Assembly: GCF_003751635.1 (NCBI RefSeq)
Contig: NZ_RJVI01000002.1
Coordinates: 526,528 to 590,527 of the forward strand
Source of the DNA: Inmirania thermothiophila
Lineage (GTDB): Bacteria; Pseudomonadota; Gammaproteobacteria; DSM-100275
DNA length: 64,000 nt
Direction of reading: 5' to 3'
The stretch's first letter is position 1; each line of letters starts with the position of its first letter. A program made the translations under genes and the position numbers. Shown here piece by piece: positions 10,217 through 18,535 of the stretch. The notes under the pieces were generated by a model. That model was given only the letters and a program-made list of their open reading frames with translations. It had not been told where the DNA came from and did no database searches.

Positions 10217-11731
10217 TCAGGAATCCGGGTGCGCCGTCAGGGCGGCGCGCCGCAGCCAGGGCGAGCAGCGGTAGCGCGGATCGCGATACCACGCCGCGAG
10301 CCCGTCGAGGACCGAGACCACGGCGGCGAGGCCGATGCGACGCGCCCAGGCCAGGGGCCCCAGCGGGTAGTTGACGCCGAGCCGCATCGCCTCGTCCACC
10401 CCCGCCTCCGAGCACACCCCCAGGCGGACCGCGTCGGCGGCCTCGTTGGCGAGCATCGCCACCGTGCGCAGGAGGACCAGACCCGGGCTGTCCTCCACCG
10501 CCGTCGCCTCGCAGCCCAGCGCCGCGGCAAGCCCCGCCGCCGCCGCCAGCGCCCCGGGACCGGCCTGCCCCGCGGCCGCGAACACCAGCCGCTTCGTTTC
10601 CGCATAGTCCAGGGCGAGGTCCACGAGCAGCAGCGGCTCGCCCGAGGCCGCCGCCCGCTCGGTGGCGGTCCGCCCGTCGCTCGGCCGGATCACCGCGCCG
10701 TCGAGGACGATCCGCCCCTCCGGCCCCTCCGCCTCCTCCAGCGCGAGCCCGGCGGCGCGGATGCGCCCGCGCAGCCCCTCCGCATAGCCCAGGCACCCCT
10801 CGATGCGCACCCTGCGCGGCGGCGGCCCGGGCGGCAGCGCGGCCGGCGCCGGCCGCTGCGCCCCCTCGGCGTAGTCGTAGAACCCGCGCCCGCTCTTTCG
10901 GCCGAGCCGTCCCGCCGCCACCAGCTCCCGCTGCAGCCACGAGGGGCGGTAGCGGGGGTCGTGGTGGAAGGCCTCGAACACCGACCGCGTCACCGCGGCG
11001 TTGACGTCCTGGCCGATGAGGTCGGTCAGCTCCAGCGGCCCCATGCGGAAGCCGCCGCAGTCGCGATAGACCGCATCCAGCGTCGCCGCATCCGCCGCAC
11101 CCTCCTCCAGCAGCAGCAGGGCCTCGCCGTAGAAGGGCCGCGCCACGCGGTTGACGATGAACCCCGGCGTCGAGCGCGCCCGCACCGGGTGCTTGCCCCA
11201 GGCCCGCGCCGTGGCCTCCACCGCCGCCACCACCGCCGGATCCGTCTCCAGCCCCGCCACCACCTCCACCAGGCGCATGAGCGGCGCCGGATTGAAGAAG
11301 TGCATCCCCACCACGCGCCCGGGACGGCGCAGCCCCGCGGCGATGGCGGTGACGGAGATGGAGGAGGTGTTGGTGGCGAAGATGGCCTCGTCGTCGAGGA
11401 GCAGCTCCAGCTCGGCGAAGAGGCTGCGCTTGGCCTCCAGGTCCTCGACGATGGCCTCCACCACGAGGGCCGCATGCCCGAGGTCCTCCAGCGACTCGGC
11501 GGGGGCGAGCCGCGCCAGCACCGCATCGCGCGCCTGCGCCTCCATCCGCCTCGTCCCCACGAGGCGGGCGAGCGCCTGCGCGATCTCGGCGCAGGCCGCC
11601 TCCGCCGCCCCCGGCCGGTTGTCGTGCAGCCGCACCGGGTGCCCGGCCATCGCCGCCACCTGGGCGATGCCCCGCCCCATGGTCCCGGCCCCCACCACCG
11701 CCACCGTCGCCTCGCGCGCGATCGCCGTCAT
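10217..11731 (-). CDS. paaH: 3-hydroxyacyl-CoA dehydrogenase (PaaH-like, 3-hydroxyadipyl-CoA)
   Basis: A 504-residue NAD-dependent 3-hydroxyacyl-CoA dehydrogenase. The N-terminal Rossmann motif [10 protein letters not shown] lies at about residues 12-21, followed by a catalytic segment with [13 protein letters not shown] and [12 protein letters not shown] second C-terminal 3-HCDH domain (about 400-500) gives the long PaaH architecture. It would oxidise 3-hydroxyadipyl-CoA to 3-oxoadipyl-CoA for the neighbouring thiolase. The start has GGAGAGGCG and overlaps the paaG stop by 4 bases, so the two genes are translationally coupled. Confidence 0.9.
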   Translation of the reverse strand: MTAIAREATVAVVGAGTMGRGIAQVAAMAGHPVRLHDNRPGAAEAACAEIAQALARLVGTRRMEAQARDAVLARLAPAESLEDLGHAALVVEAIVEDLEAKRSLFAELELLLDDEAIFATNTSSISVTAIAAGLRRPGRVVGMHFFNPAPLMRLVEVVAGLETDPAVVAAVEATARAWGKHPVRARSTPGFIVNRVARPFYGEALLLLEEGAADAATLDAVYRDCGGFRMGPLELTDLIGQDVNAAVTRSVFEAFHHDPRYRPSWLQRELVAAGRLGRKSGRGFYDYAEGAQRPAPAALPPGPPPRRVRIEGCLGYAEGLRGRIRAAGLALEEAEGPEGRIVLDGAVIRPSDGRTATERAAASGEPLLLVDLALDYAETKRLVFAAAGQAGPGALAAAAGLAAALGCEATAVEDSPGLVLLRTVAMLANEAADAVRLGVCSEAGVDEAMRLGVNYPLGPLAWARRIGLAAVVSVLDGLAAWYRDPRYRCSPWLRRAALTAHPDS

Positions 11732-12510
11732 CGCCTCTCCTCCCGCCGGCGCTCGATGAAGGCCGCCACCGCCTCGCGGTAGAAGGCGCTGCGCCCGGCC
11801 TCCGCCTGCAGCGCCGCCTCGAGGCGAAGCTGCGCCCCGAGGCCCTGCGTCTCGGCCGCGCGCAGGGCCCGCTTGACCGCCTGCACCGTCCCCGCCGGCA
11901 CCGCACGCAGCCGCCCGAGCAGCGCCTCCAGCGCCTCGTCGAGGCCCGCCTGCGGCACCGCCTGCCAGACGAGGCCCCACGCCGCCGCCTCGGCGCCGCC
12001 GATCTCGCCCCCGAGCAGGGCGAGCCCCATCGCCCGCGCCCGCCCGGCCCGCCGCGGCAGATACCAGGTCAGGCCCGTGTCCGGGACCAGCCCGAGCCGC
12101 GCGAAGGGCAGGCTCAGCCGCGCCTCCTCCGCCATCAGCGCGAGGTCGCAGGCGAGCGCCAGACCGGCCCCCGCCCCCGCGGCGACGCCCTCCACCACCG
12201 CCACCGCCACCGCCGGCAGCGCCGCGAGCCCCGCCACCACCCGGTTGAGGCCCCCGCGCAGCGCCGCGCCGAGGTCCGGCGCCGGCTCACCGGGACGCCG
12301 GTAGCGCTCGTTGAGGTCCTGTCCGGCGCAGAACCTGCCGCCGTCGCCCCGCAGCACCAGCGCCCGCAGCCCGGGCCGGCGCGCCGCCGCCTCCACCGCC
12401 TCGGCCAGCGCCTCGATGGTGGCGCGGTCGAGCGCGTTGCGCCGCGCCGGCCGCGCCAGGCGCAGCTCGAGCCAGTCGCCGTGATCGACCCTGCGCAGCC
12501 CCTCGGCCAT
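11728..12510 (-). CDS. paaG: Enoyl-CoA hydratase/isomerase (PaaG/PaaF-like crotonase)
   Basis: A 260-residue crotonase-fold enzyme, first gene of the leftward unit. RGDGGRFCAGQDLNER and the oxyanion segment EGVAAGAGAGLALACDLALM are visible, with the aspartate-containing PDTGLTWYLPRR that marks PaaG-type (2-(1,2-epoxy-1,2-dihydrophenyl)acetyl-CoA isomerase) members. With paaH and the thiolase it gives the hydration/isomerisation steps of dehydroadipyl-CoA beta-oxidation after BoxC. I chose the ATG at 12510 for its GGGAGGAGG site; the frame is open 20 residues upstream across the promoter. Genes for the phenylacetyl-CoA epoxidase PaaABCE are absent. Confidence 0.87.
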   Translation of the reverse strand: MAEGLRRVDHGDWLELRLARPARRNALDRATIEALAEAVEAAARRPGLRALVLRGDGGRFCAGQDLNERYRRPGEPAPDLGAALRGGLNRVVAGLAALPAVAVAVVEGVAAGAGAGLALACDLALMAEEARLSLPFARLGLVPDTGLTWYLPRRAGRARAMGLALLGGEIGGAEAAAWGLVWQAVPQAGLDEALEALLGRLRAVPAGTVQAVKRALRAAETQGLGAQLRLEAALQAEAGRSAFYREAVAAFIERRREERR

Positions 12511-12539
12511 GCCTCCTCCCGCATCCCGCGCCGGCGGCG

Positions 12540-12570
12540 ATTGTAGCGACGTTGACGTCAACGTGACCAA
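12540..12570 (-). promoter_or_regulatory. Candidate promoter of the leftward paaG unit (19-bp spacer)
   Basis: On the minus strand TTGGTC (12570-12565) and TACAAT (12545-12540) are separated by 19 bases. The palindrome at 12549-12564 fills the spacer. An over-long spacer with a central palindrome is the layout of MerR-family-controlled promoters. Transcription would start about 25 bases before the paaG ATG. Confidence 0.5.
12549..12564. promoter_or_regulatory. Operator palindrome copy 1 (paaG side)
   Basis: The 16-bp perfect palindrome ACGTTGACGTCAACGT lies in the spacer of the paaG promoter. It differs from the consensus of the island (ACGTTTACGTAAACGT) at the two symmetric positions flanking the centre. 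Its centre is 68 bp from that of copy 2. Confidence 0.65.
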
Positions 12571-12616
12571 TCCGCCCGAGCGAATCGCGAGGTTTTTTGC
12601 CCTGGATCAAAAACTG

Positions 12617-12632
12617 ACGTTTACGTAAACGT
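12617..12632. promoter_or_regulatory. Operator palindrome copy 2 (boxC side)
   Basis: A perfect 16-bp palindrome ACGTTTACGTAAACGT, 68 bases before the boxC start. I could not find convincing -35/-10 boxes for boxC around it (TTGCCC at 12597-12602 with a poor -10 is the best). The same sequence recurs exactly at 36357-36372. Confidence 0.7.
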
Positions 12633-12700
12633 TACATTCACGGCACGGCATCGTGACCAACCCCGGCCGCGCGCGGCCGGGCCGCAGGGGAGACCCAGCC

Positions 12701-14395
12701 ATGGCGCAGAGCGAACAGGCCTTCGACACCGGCGCACAGGCGCCCCGGGTCGACTTCCAGACCCACCCCGACCGCTACCGCCACTGGCGGCTCGAGATCG
12801 ACGGGCGCATCGCCCTGCTCTCCATGGACGTCCAGGAGGACGGCGGCCTGCGCCCCGGCTACGAGCTCAAGCTCAATTCCTACGACCTCGGGGTGGACAT
12901 CGAGCTCTACGACGCGGTGCAGCGGCTGCGCTTCGAGCACCCGGAGGTGGGCGCCGTGATCATCGCCTCGGGCAAGGGCGAGTGCTTCTGCGCCGGCGCC
13001 AACATCCGCATGCTCGGCCAGTCCAGCCACGAGCACAAGGTCAACTTCTGCAAGTTCACCAACGAGACCCGCCTCGGGATCGAGGACGCCACCGCCCACT
13101 CGGGCCAGACCTACCTGACCGTGGTCAACGGCGTCGCCGCCGGCGGCGGCTACGAGCTGGCGCTGGCCACCGACTACATCCTCATGGCCGACGACGGCAG
13201 CACCGCGGTCTCCCTGCCGGAGGTGCCGCTGCTGGCGGTGCTGCCAGGCACCGGCGGCCTCACCCGGCTGGTGGACAAGCGCAAGGTGCGCCGCGACCTC
13301 GCCGACGTCTTCTGCACCATCGCCGAGGGCATCAAGGGCCGGCGCGCGGTGGAGTGGGGCCTGGTGGACGAGCTGGCGCCGAAGTCGCGCCTGATGGAGG
13401 TGGCGCGCGAGCGCGCCGCGGCCTTCGCCGCCCGCTCCGACCGCCCCGCCGACGGCCGCGGGGTGGAGCTTGCGCCCCTCGAGCGGCGGTTCGAGACCGA
13501 CGCCGTGCACTATCCCCACGTCTCGGTGCGCATCGACCGCGCCCACCGCGTCGCCTACTGGACCGTGCGCGGCCCGCAGGGGCCGCAGCCGCAGGACCCC
13601 GAGGGCATCCTCGCCGCGGGGGCCGGCTACTGGCCCCTGGCGCTTGCGCGCGAGCTCGACGACGCCATCCTGCACATGCGCCTCAACGAGGACCGGATCG
13701 GCACCTGGGTGCTGCGCACCGAGGGGGACGCGGCGCGGGTGCTGGAGACCGACGCCGTCCTCCTCGCCCACCACGGGCACTGGCTGGTGCGCGAGATCGT
13801 CCTCTACCTCAAGCGCACGCTGAAGCGGCTCGACGTCACCTCGCGCAGCCTCTTCGCCTTCATCGAGCCCGGCAGCTGCTTCGCCGGGACCCTCCTCGAG
13901 CTGGCCCTGGCCGCCGACCGCAGCTACATGCTCGACGGCACCTTCGAGGACGTGGAGGCCCCGGCCCCCACCGTCGTCCTCGGCGAGATGAACTTCGGTC
14001 CCCTGCCCATGGGCAACGGCCTGAGCCGCCTCGAGACCCGCTTCCTCGGCGATCCCGCGCGGGTCGAGGCCCTGCGCTCGCGCATCGGCGAGCCGCTGGA
14101 CGCCGCTGCGGCGCTGGAGGCCGGCCTCGTCACCTTCGCCCCCGACGACATCGACTGGGAGGACGAGGTCCGCCTCGCGGTGGAGGAACGGGCGAGCTTC
14201 TCCCCCGACGCCCTCACCGGCATGGAGGCCAACCTGCGCTTCGCCGGCCCGGAGACCCTGGAGACCAAGATCTTCGGCCGTCTCTCCGCCTGGCAGAACT
14301 GGATCTTCCAGCGTCCCAACGCCGCCGGTCCCGAGGGCGCCCTGCGCCTCTACGGCACCGGCCGCAAGCCCAACTACGACCGCACGAGGGTCTGA
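12701..14395 (+). CDS. boxC: Benzoyl-CoA-dihydrodiol lyase / 2,3-epoxybenzoyl-CoA dihydrolase
   Basis: A 564-residue double-crotonase-like enzyme of the aerobic benzoyl-CoA pathway. BoxC opens the ring of 2,3-epoxybenzoyl-CoA with two waters, giving 3,4-dehydroadipyl-CoA semialdehyde and formate. Visible features are the N-terminal NSYDLGVDIELYDAVQRLRF region, the ASGKGECFCAGANIRML segment, the NGVAAGGGYELALATDYI oxyanion segment and the C-terminal FGRLSAWQNWIFQRPNA. Length fits the family. I chose the ATG at 12701, behind AGGGGAGA; the frame is open 16 residues upstream. boxB follows after 3 bases. Box-type degraders usually order boxB before boxC; here the order is reversed. Confidence 0.95.
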   Translation: MAQSEQAFDTGAQAPRVDFQTHPDRYRHWRLEIDGRIALLSMDVQEDGGLRPGYELKLNSYDLGVDIELYDAVQRLRFEHPEVGAVIIASGKGECFCAGANIRMLGQSSHEHKVNFCKFTNETRLGIEDATAHSGQTYLTVVNGVAAGGGYELALATDYILMADDGSTAVSLPEVPLLAVLPGTGGLTRLVDKRKVRRDLADVFCTIAEGIKGRRAVEWGLVDELAPKSRLMEVARERAAAFAARSDRPADGRGVELAPLERRFETDAVHYPHVSVRIDRAHRVAYWTVRGPQGPQPQDPEGILAAGAGYWPLALARELDDAILHMRLNEDRIGTWVLRTEGDAARVLETDAVLLAHHGHWLVREIVLYLKRTLKRLDVTSRSLFAFIEPGSCFAGTLLELALAADRSYMLDGTFEDVEAPAPTVVLGEMNFGPLPMGNGLSRLETRFLGDPARVEALRSRIGEPLDAAAALEAGLVTFAPDDIDWEDEVRLAVEERASFSPDALTGMEANLRFAGPETLETKIFGRLSAWQNWIFQRPNAAGPEGALRLYGTGRKPNYDRTRV

Positions 14396-14398
14396 ACC

Positions 14399-15835
14399 AT
14401 GAGCGCCATCTCCGTCGATCTCAACGCCCGCATCCCCAACAACGTCAACCTCAGCGAGAACAAGCGCCTGCTCAAGGCGCTGGAGTCGTGGCAGCCCAAG
14501 TTCCTGGACTGGTGGCGCGAGATGGGCCCGGTGGACAGCGAGCGGCTGCAGGTCTACCTGCGCACCGCGGTCAGCGTCGACCCCGGCGGCTGGGCCCATT
14601 TCGACTACGTGCGCATGCCGGAGTACCGCTGGGGCATCTTCCTGGCGCCGCCGGAGCCCGACCGGCGGATCCCCTTCGGCGAGCACAAGGGCGAGCCGGC
14701 CTGGCAGGAGGTGCCGGGCGAGTACCGCTCGGTGCTGCGCCGGCTCATCGTGACCCAGGGCGACACCGAGCCGGCCTCGGTGGAGCAGCAGCGCCACCTG
14801 GGCAAGACCTGCCCCTCCCTCTACGACCTGCGCAACCTCTTCCAGGTCAACGTCGAGGAGGGGCGCCACCTCTGGGCCATGGTCTACCTGCTGGACGCCT
14901 ACTTCGGGCGCGACGGGCGCGAGGAGGCCGAGGCCATGCTCGAGCGGCACTCGGGCGACCCCGACAAGCCGCGCATCCTGCAGGCCTTCAACGAGCCCAC
15001 GCCCGACTGGCTCTCCTTCTTCATGTTCACCTTCTTCACCGACCGCGACGGCAAGTTCCAGCTCGCCTCGCTGGCCGAGTCCGGCTTCGACCCCCTGTCG
15101 CGGACCTGCCGCTTCATGCTCACCGAGGAGGCCCACCACATGTTCGTGGGCATCACCGGCGTCGGCCGCATCATCCAGCGCACCTGCGAGGTGATGCGCG
15201 AGCATCGCATCGACGATCCGGCCGAGGTGCGCGGCCACGGGGTCATCGACCTGCCCACGATCCAGAAGTACCTCAACTTCCACTTCAGCGTCTCCCTCGA
15301 CCTCTTCGGCCAGGAGCTCTCCACCAATGCGGCCAATTACTTCACCGCCGGCCTCAAGGGGCGCTTCCAGGAGGCCAAGCTCGAGGACGACCATCAGCTC
15401 AAGGACGCCGAGTACGAGATCTGGGAGGTGGCCGGCGACAGCCTGCGCAAGGTCCGCCGCCCGGCGCTGACCGCCCTCAACGAGATGCTGCGCGACCAGT
15501 ACATCGCCGACTGCGCCAAGGGCGTGGAGCGCTGGAACCGCATCATCCGCGAGCACGGGATCGACTTCGAGCTGCGGCTTCCGCACCGCGCCTTCCACCG
15601 GCGCATCGGCACCTTCTCCGAGATCCAGGCCTCCCCGGACGGGCGGCTGCTGACCCAGGCGGAGTGGGACCAGCACCACCACGAGTGGCTGCCCACCGAG
15701 GCGGACCGCGCCTACGTCGCCTCCCTCATGCCCGAGGCGGTGCGCGAGCCCGGCAAGATGGCGCACTGGATCGCCCCGCCGGCCCGCGGCATCAACGACA
15801 GGCCCGTCGACTTCGAGTACGTGCGCTTCGACTGA
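14399..15835 (+). CDS. boxB: Benzoyl-CoA 2,3-epoxidase, oxygenase subunit
   Basis: A 478-residue class I diiron oxygenase that epoxidises benzoyl-CoA at C2-C3 using O2 and electrons from BoxA. All six diiron ligands known from Azoarcus evansii BoxB are conserved at a constant +4 offset: E124, E154, H157 (EEGRH), D215, E244 and H247 (TEEAHH). The reductase BoxA is not encoded in this window, so electrons must come from a gene elsewhere or from another ferredoxin system. It is the last gene of the boxCB unit, with a hairpin 22 bases downstream. Confidence 0.96.
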   Translation: MSAISVDLNARIPNNVNLSENKRLLKALESWQPKFLDWWREMGPVDSERLQVYLRTAVSVDPGGWAHFDYVRMPEYRWGIFLAPPEPDRRIPFGEHKGEPAWQEVPGEYRSVLRRLIVTQGDTEPASVEQQRHLGKTCPSLYDLRNLFQVNVEEGRHLWAMVYLLDAYFGRDGREEAEAMLERHSGDPDKPRILQAFNEPTPDWLSFFMFTFFTDRDGKFQLASLAESGFDPLSRTCRFMLTEEAHHMFVGITGVGRIIQRTCEVMREHRIDDPAEVRGHGVIDLPTIQKYLNFHFSVSLDLFGQELSTNAANYFTAGLKGRFQEAKLEDDHQLKDAEYEIWEVAGDSLRKVRRPALTALNEMLRDQYIADCAKGVERWNRIIREHGIDFELRLPHRAFHRRIGTFSEIQASPDGRLLTQAEWDQHHHEWLPTEADRAYVASLMPEAVREPGKMAHWIAPPARGINDRPVDFEYVRFD

Positions 15836-15857
15836 GCGGCGAAGCCCCCGGCGGGGC

Positions 15858-15890
15858 GCGGGGCGGGTGCAGGGGTTGCGCCCGCCCCGC
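15858..15890 (+). terminator. Hairpin after boxB
   Basis: A 10-bp perfect stem, GCGGGGCGGG (15858-15867) with CCCGCCCCGC (15881-15890), encloses a 13-base loop. There is no U-tract, so this is a terminator-like hairpin rather than a classic one. It separates boxCB from the benzoate-CoA ligase promoter, whose -35 box overlaps the loop. Confidence 0.5.
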
Positions 15891-15904
15891 CGGCCCCCTA
15901 ACAT
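15876..15904 (+). promoter_or_regulatory. Candidate promoter of the benzoate-CoA ligase unit
   Basis: TTGCGC (15876-15881) and TAACAT (15899-15904) with a 17-base spacer. The operator copy at 15913 begins 8 bases after the -10 box and so covers the expected transcription start. The pad promoter at 45664 has exactly the same geometry. Confidence 0.5.
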
Positions 15905-15912
15905 CGGAGGTG

Positions 15913-15928
15913 CCGCTTACGTAAACGT
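15913..15928. promoter_or_regulatory. Operator palindrome copy 3 (benzoate-CoA ligase)
   Basis: CCGCTTACGTAAACGT, an imperfect copy in which the left arm has decayed and the core TTACGTAA plus the right arm are intact. The 20 bases GCCGCTTACGTAAACGTCAA here recur identically around 45701-45716. Confidence 0.65.
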
Positions 15929-15990
15929 CAACGAGGGGCGGCAGACGCCGCCAGGACGGCGGCGAGCCCCCGGGGGGAGGAGGAGCCGCC

Positions 15991-17592
15991 ATGCGGGACC
16001 ACACCGTCGCCGTCGAGCGCGAGCACGGCCGCACCGTGCTGCGCTTCGCGCCCGTCTTTAACGTCGCCGTGCCCTTCATCGACCGCCACCTCGCCGAGGG
16101 CCGGGCCGACAAGGTGGCGATCCGGACCAACCACGGCGAGGCCGTCACCTACCGCGAGCTCGCCGAGCAGGCCAACCGCGCCGGCAACGCCCTGCGCGCC
16201 CTCGGCATCGGCCGCGGCGAGCGGGTCCTGATGATGGTCAAGGACTGCCCCGAGTTCTTCTACCTCTTCTGGGGCGCCATCAAGGCCGGCATCGTCCCCG
16301 TGCCCGTCAACACGCTGCTGCGGGCCAAGGACTACCGCTTCATGATCGAGGACTCGGGCTGCGCCGCCGTGGTCTATTCCCCCGAGTTCGCCGCCGAGGT
16401 GGAGCCGGCGCTGGCGGCGGCCGATCCGGCGCCGGCGGTGCGGCTGCCGGTCACCGGCGAGGGCGACAGCCTGCGCGCACGCATGGCCGAGGCCGGCGCC
16501 GAGCTCGAGGCGGTGCCCGCGAGCGCCACCGACGACTGCTTCTGGCTCTACTCCTCGGGCTCGACGGGCAACCCCAAGGGGGCGATCCACCGCCACCGCG
16601 ACATGGTGGTGACGAGCCAGTACTACGGCGTCGAGACCCTGGGGGTGCGTGAGGAGGACGTGTGCTTCTCCGCCGCCAAGCTCTTCTTCGCCTACGGGCT
16701 GGGCAACGCCATGACCTTCCCGCTCTGGGTCGGGGCCACCGCGGTCCTCTACGACGGCCGCCCCACGCCGCAGAGCACCTTCGAGATGATCCAGCGCTTC
16801 CGCCCCACCATCTACTACGGCGTGCCGACCCTCTACGCGGCGCAGCTCGCCGCCCTCGACGAGCTCGCGCCGGATCTGTCCTCGGTGCGGGTCTGCGTCT
16901 CGGCGGGGGAGGCGCTGCCGCCGGAGATCTTCCAGCGCTGGAAGGAGCGCACGGGGCTCACCATCCTGGACGGGATCGGCTCCACCGAGGCGCTGCACAT
17001 CTTCATCTCCAACCGCATCGACGACGTCCGCCTTGGCACCAGCGGGCGGCTCGTGCCGGGCTACGAGGCGCGCATCGTCGACGAGGCCGGCAACGAGGTC
17101 CCGCCCGGCGAGTCCGGGCGGCTCCTGATCCGCGGCGACTCCACCGCCCGCGCCTACTGGAACAACCCCGAGAAGACCGCCCAGACCATGCTCGAGGGCG
17201 GCTGGCTCAACACCGGCGACACCTACGTCCGCGACGAGGAGGGCTATTTCCACTACTGCGGCCGCAGCGACGACATGATGAAGGTGGGCGGGATCTGGTG
17301 CTCGCCGTTCGAGATCGAGGCCCGCCTCATCGAGCACCCGGCGGTGCTCGAGGCGGCCGTGGTGGGGCGGCCCGACGAGCAGAACCTGGTCAAGCCCGAG
17401 GCCTGGATCGTGCTGAAGGATCCGGCGCAGGCGGGCGATGCGCTGCGCGCCGAGCTCCTCGAGCACTGCAAGAAGGGGCTCGCCCCGTACAAGTACCCGC
17501 GCTGGATCCACTTCGTCGACGAGCTGCCGAAGACCGCCACCGGCAAGATCCAGCGCTTCAAGCTGCGCGCGCGCCCGCAGCCGCAGTCCTGA
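15991..17592 (+). CDS. bclA: Benzoate-CoA ligase (AMP-forming)
   Basis: A 533-residue acyl-CoA synthetase that activates benzoate to benzoyl-CoA with ATP, the entry step for both the aerobic and anaerobic routes. The ATP/AMP motif YSSGSTGNPKG is at 187-197; GWLNTGD and the C-terminal PKTATGK motif with catalytic K519 are present. The AAKLFFAYGLGNAMTFPLWVG segment is typical of the benzoate/4-hydroxybenzoate ligase group. GGGAGGAGGAG precedes the ATG. It heads a nine-gene rightward unit that continues through a CoA-transferase pair and an ABC importer. In Rhodopseudomonas the homologous lysine is acetylated to switch the enzyme off, which makes the GNATs in the bcr unit interesting. Confidence 0.93.
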   Translation: MRDHTVAVEREHGRTVLRFAPVFNVAVPFIDRHLAEGRADKVAIRTNHGEAVTYRELAEQANRAGNALRALGIGRGERVLMMVKDCPEFFYLFWGAIKAGIVPVPVNTLLRAKDYRFMIEDSGCAAVVYSPEFAAEVEPALAAADPAPAVRLPVTGEGDSLRARMAEAGAELEAVPASATDDCFWLYSSGSTGNPKGAIHRHRDMVVTSQYYGVETLGVREEDVCFSAAKLFFAYGLGNAMTFPLWVGATAVLYDGRPTPQSTFEMIQRFRPTIYYGVPTLYAAQLAALDELAPDLSSVRVCVSAGEALPPEIFQRWKERTGLTILDGIGSTEALHIFISNRIDDVRLGTSGRLVPGYEARIVDEAGNEVPPGESGRLLIRGDSTARAYWNNPEKTAQTMLEGGWLNTGDTYVRDEEGYFHYCGRSDDMMKVGGIWCSPFEIEARLIEHPAVLEAAVVGRPDEQNLVKPEAWIVLKDPAQAGDALRAELLEHCKKGLAPYKYPRWIHFVDELPKTATGKIQRFKLRARPQPQS

Positions 17593-17608
17593 GGCGGGAG
17601 GCCGCCCC

Positions 17609-18532
17609 GTGGAGCCCAAGCTCGCGAGCCTGCGCGAGGCCCTCGCCGCCCACGTCCGCGACGGCGACCGCATCGTCCTCGGCGCCTGCCTCGAGCCGCA
17701 CATCCCCTTCGCCGCCACCTACGAGCTCATCCGCCAGGGACGGCGCGACCTGGAGGTGATCGCCCCCATCTCCGACGCCTCCACCGACATCCTCGTCGGT
17801 GCGGGCTGCGTGCGACGCGTCACCGGCGCCTGGGTGGGCAACGTCTCGGGCGGTCTCGGGCACAACTACCGGCGCGCCTTCGAGGAGGGGATCCCGCACC
17901 GGATCGAGGTGCGCGACCACTCCAACTTCTCGCTGGGCATGGCGCTCATGGCCGGGGCCTACGGCATGCCCTTCGCCCCGGTGCGCTCGCTCCTCGGCTC
18001 GGACATCCTGCGCAGCAACCCCGAGCTGCGGGTGATCGAGAACCCGCTCGCCGACGAGCCCGACCCGGTGGTGCTGGTGCCGCCGCTGTGCCCCGACGTG
18101 GCGGTGATCCCGGTCCAGCGCGCCGACCCCTACGGCAACGCCCACCACTGGGGCAACCAGGGGGTGGTGCAGGAGGCGGCGCTGGCGGCGCGCAAGGTGA
18201 TCCTGCTCGCCGAGGAGATCGTGGAGCCGGAGGTGATCGGCGCCGACCCCAACCGCGTGCTCTTCCCCGGCTTCGTGGTCACCGCGGTGGTGCACGAGCC
18301 GGCGGCGGTCCACCCCTCGCCCATGACCGGGGTCTGGCGCCGCGACACCGCCTTCTTCCAGGACTACCACGCCCGCTCGCGCACCCGCGAGGGCTTCGAG
18401 GCCTGGCTGGAGGAGTGGGTGCTGTCGGTGCCGGACCACGCCGCCTACCGGGCGAAGCTGGGGCCGCGGCTGGAGGCGCTGCGCATCCGCCGCCGCGTCC
18501 TCTCGCCCCCCGTCAACTACGCCGGGGACTGA
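17609..18532 (+). CDS. CoA-transferase subunit A (glutaconate CoA-transferase-like)
   Basis: A 307-residue class I CoA-transferase alpha-type subunit. It starts at GTG 17609 behind GGGAGG. Residues such as RIVLGACLEPHIPFAATYELIRQG and the central GHNYRRAFEEG region fit the GctA-like group. It is three bases upstream of the subunit B gene. Class I enzymes act as A-B heteromers and swap CoA between acids. The position between benzoate-CoA ligase and an importer suggests it could activate an imported acid at the expense of another CoA thioester, but the substrate is not known from sequence. Confidence 0.8.
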   Translation: MEPKLASLREALAAHVRDGDRIVLGACLEPHIPFAATYELIRQGRRDLEVIAPISDASTDILVGAGCVRRVTGAWVGNVSGGLGHNYRRAFEEGIPHRIEVRDHSNFSLGMALMAGAYGMPFAPVRSLLGSDILRSNPELRVIENPLADEPDPVVLVPPLCPDVAVIPVQRADPYGNAHHWGNQGVVQEAALAARKVILLAEEIVEPEVIGADPNRVLFPGFVVTAVVHEPAAVHPSPMTGVWRRDTAFFQDYHARSRTREGFEAWLEEWVLSVPDHAAYRAKLGPRLEALRIRRRVLSPPVNYAGD

Positions 18533-18535
18533 GCG

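Noticed and set aside
12638..15904. A 1088-residue open frame on the minus strand opposite boxC and boxB
   Set aside because: It mirrors two well-recognised genes, has no family similarity and a skewed composition. Long antisense frames are expected at this GC content.
15841..15990. A possible small gene between boxB and benzoate-CoA ligase
   Set aside because: The sequence is explained by a hairpin, a promoter and an operator copy; no protein-like frame was seen.
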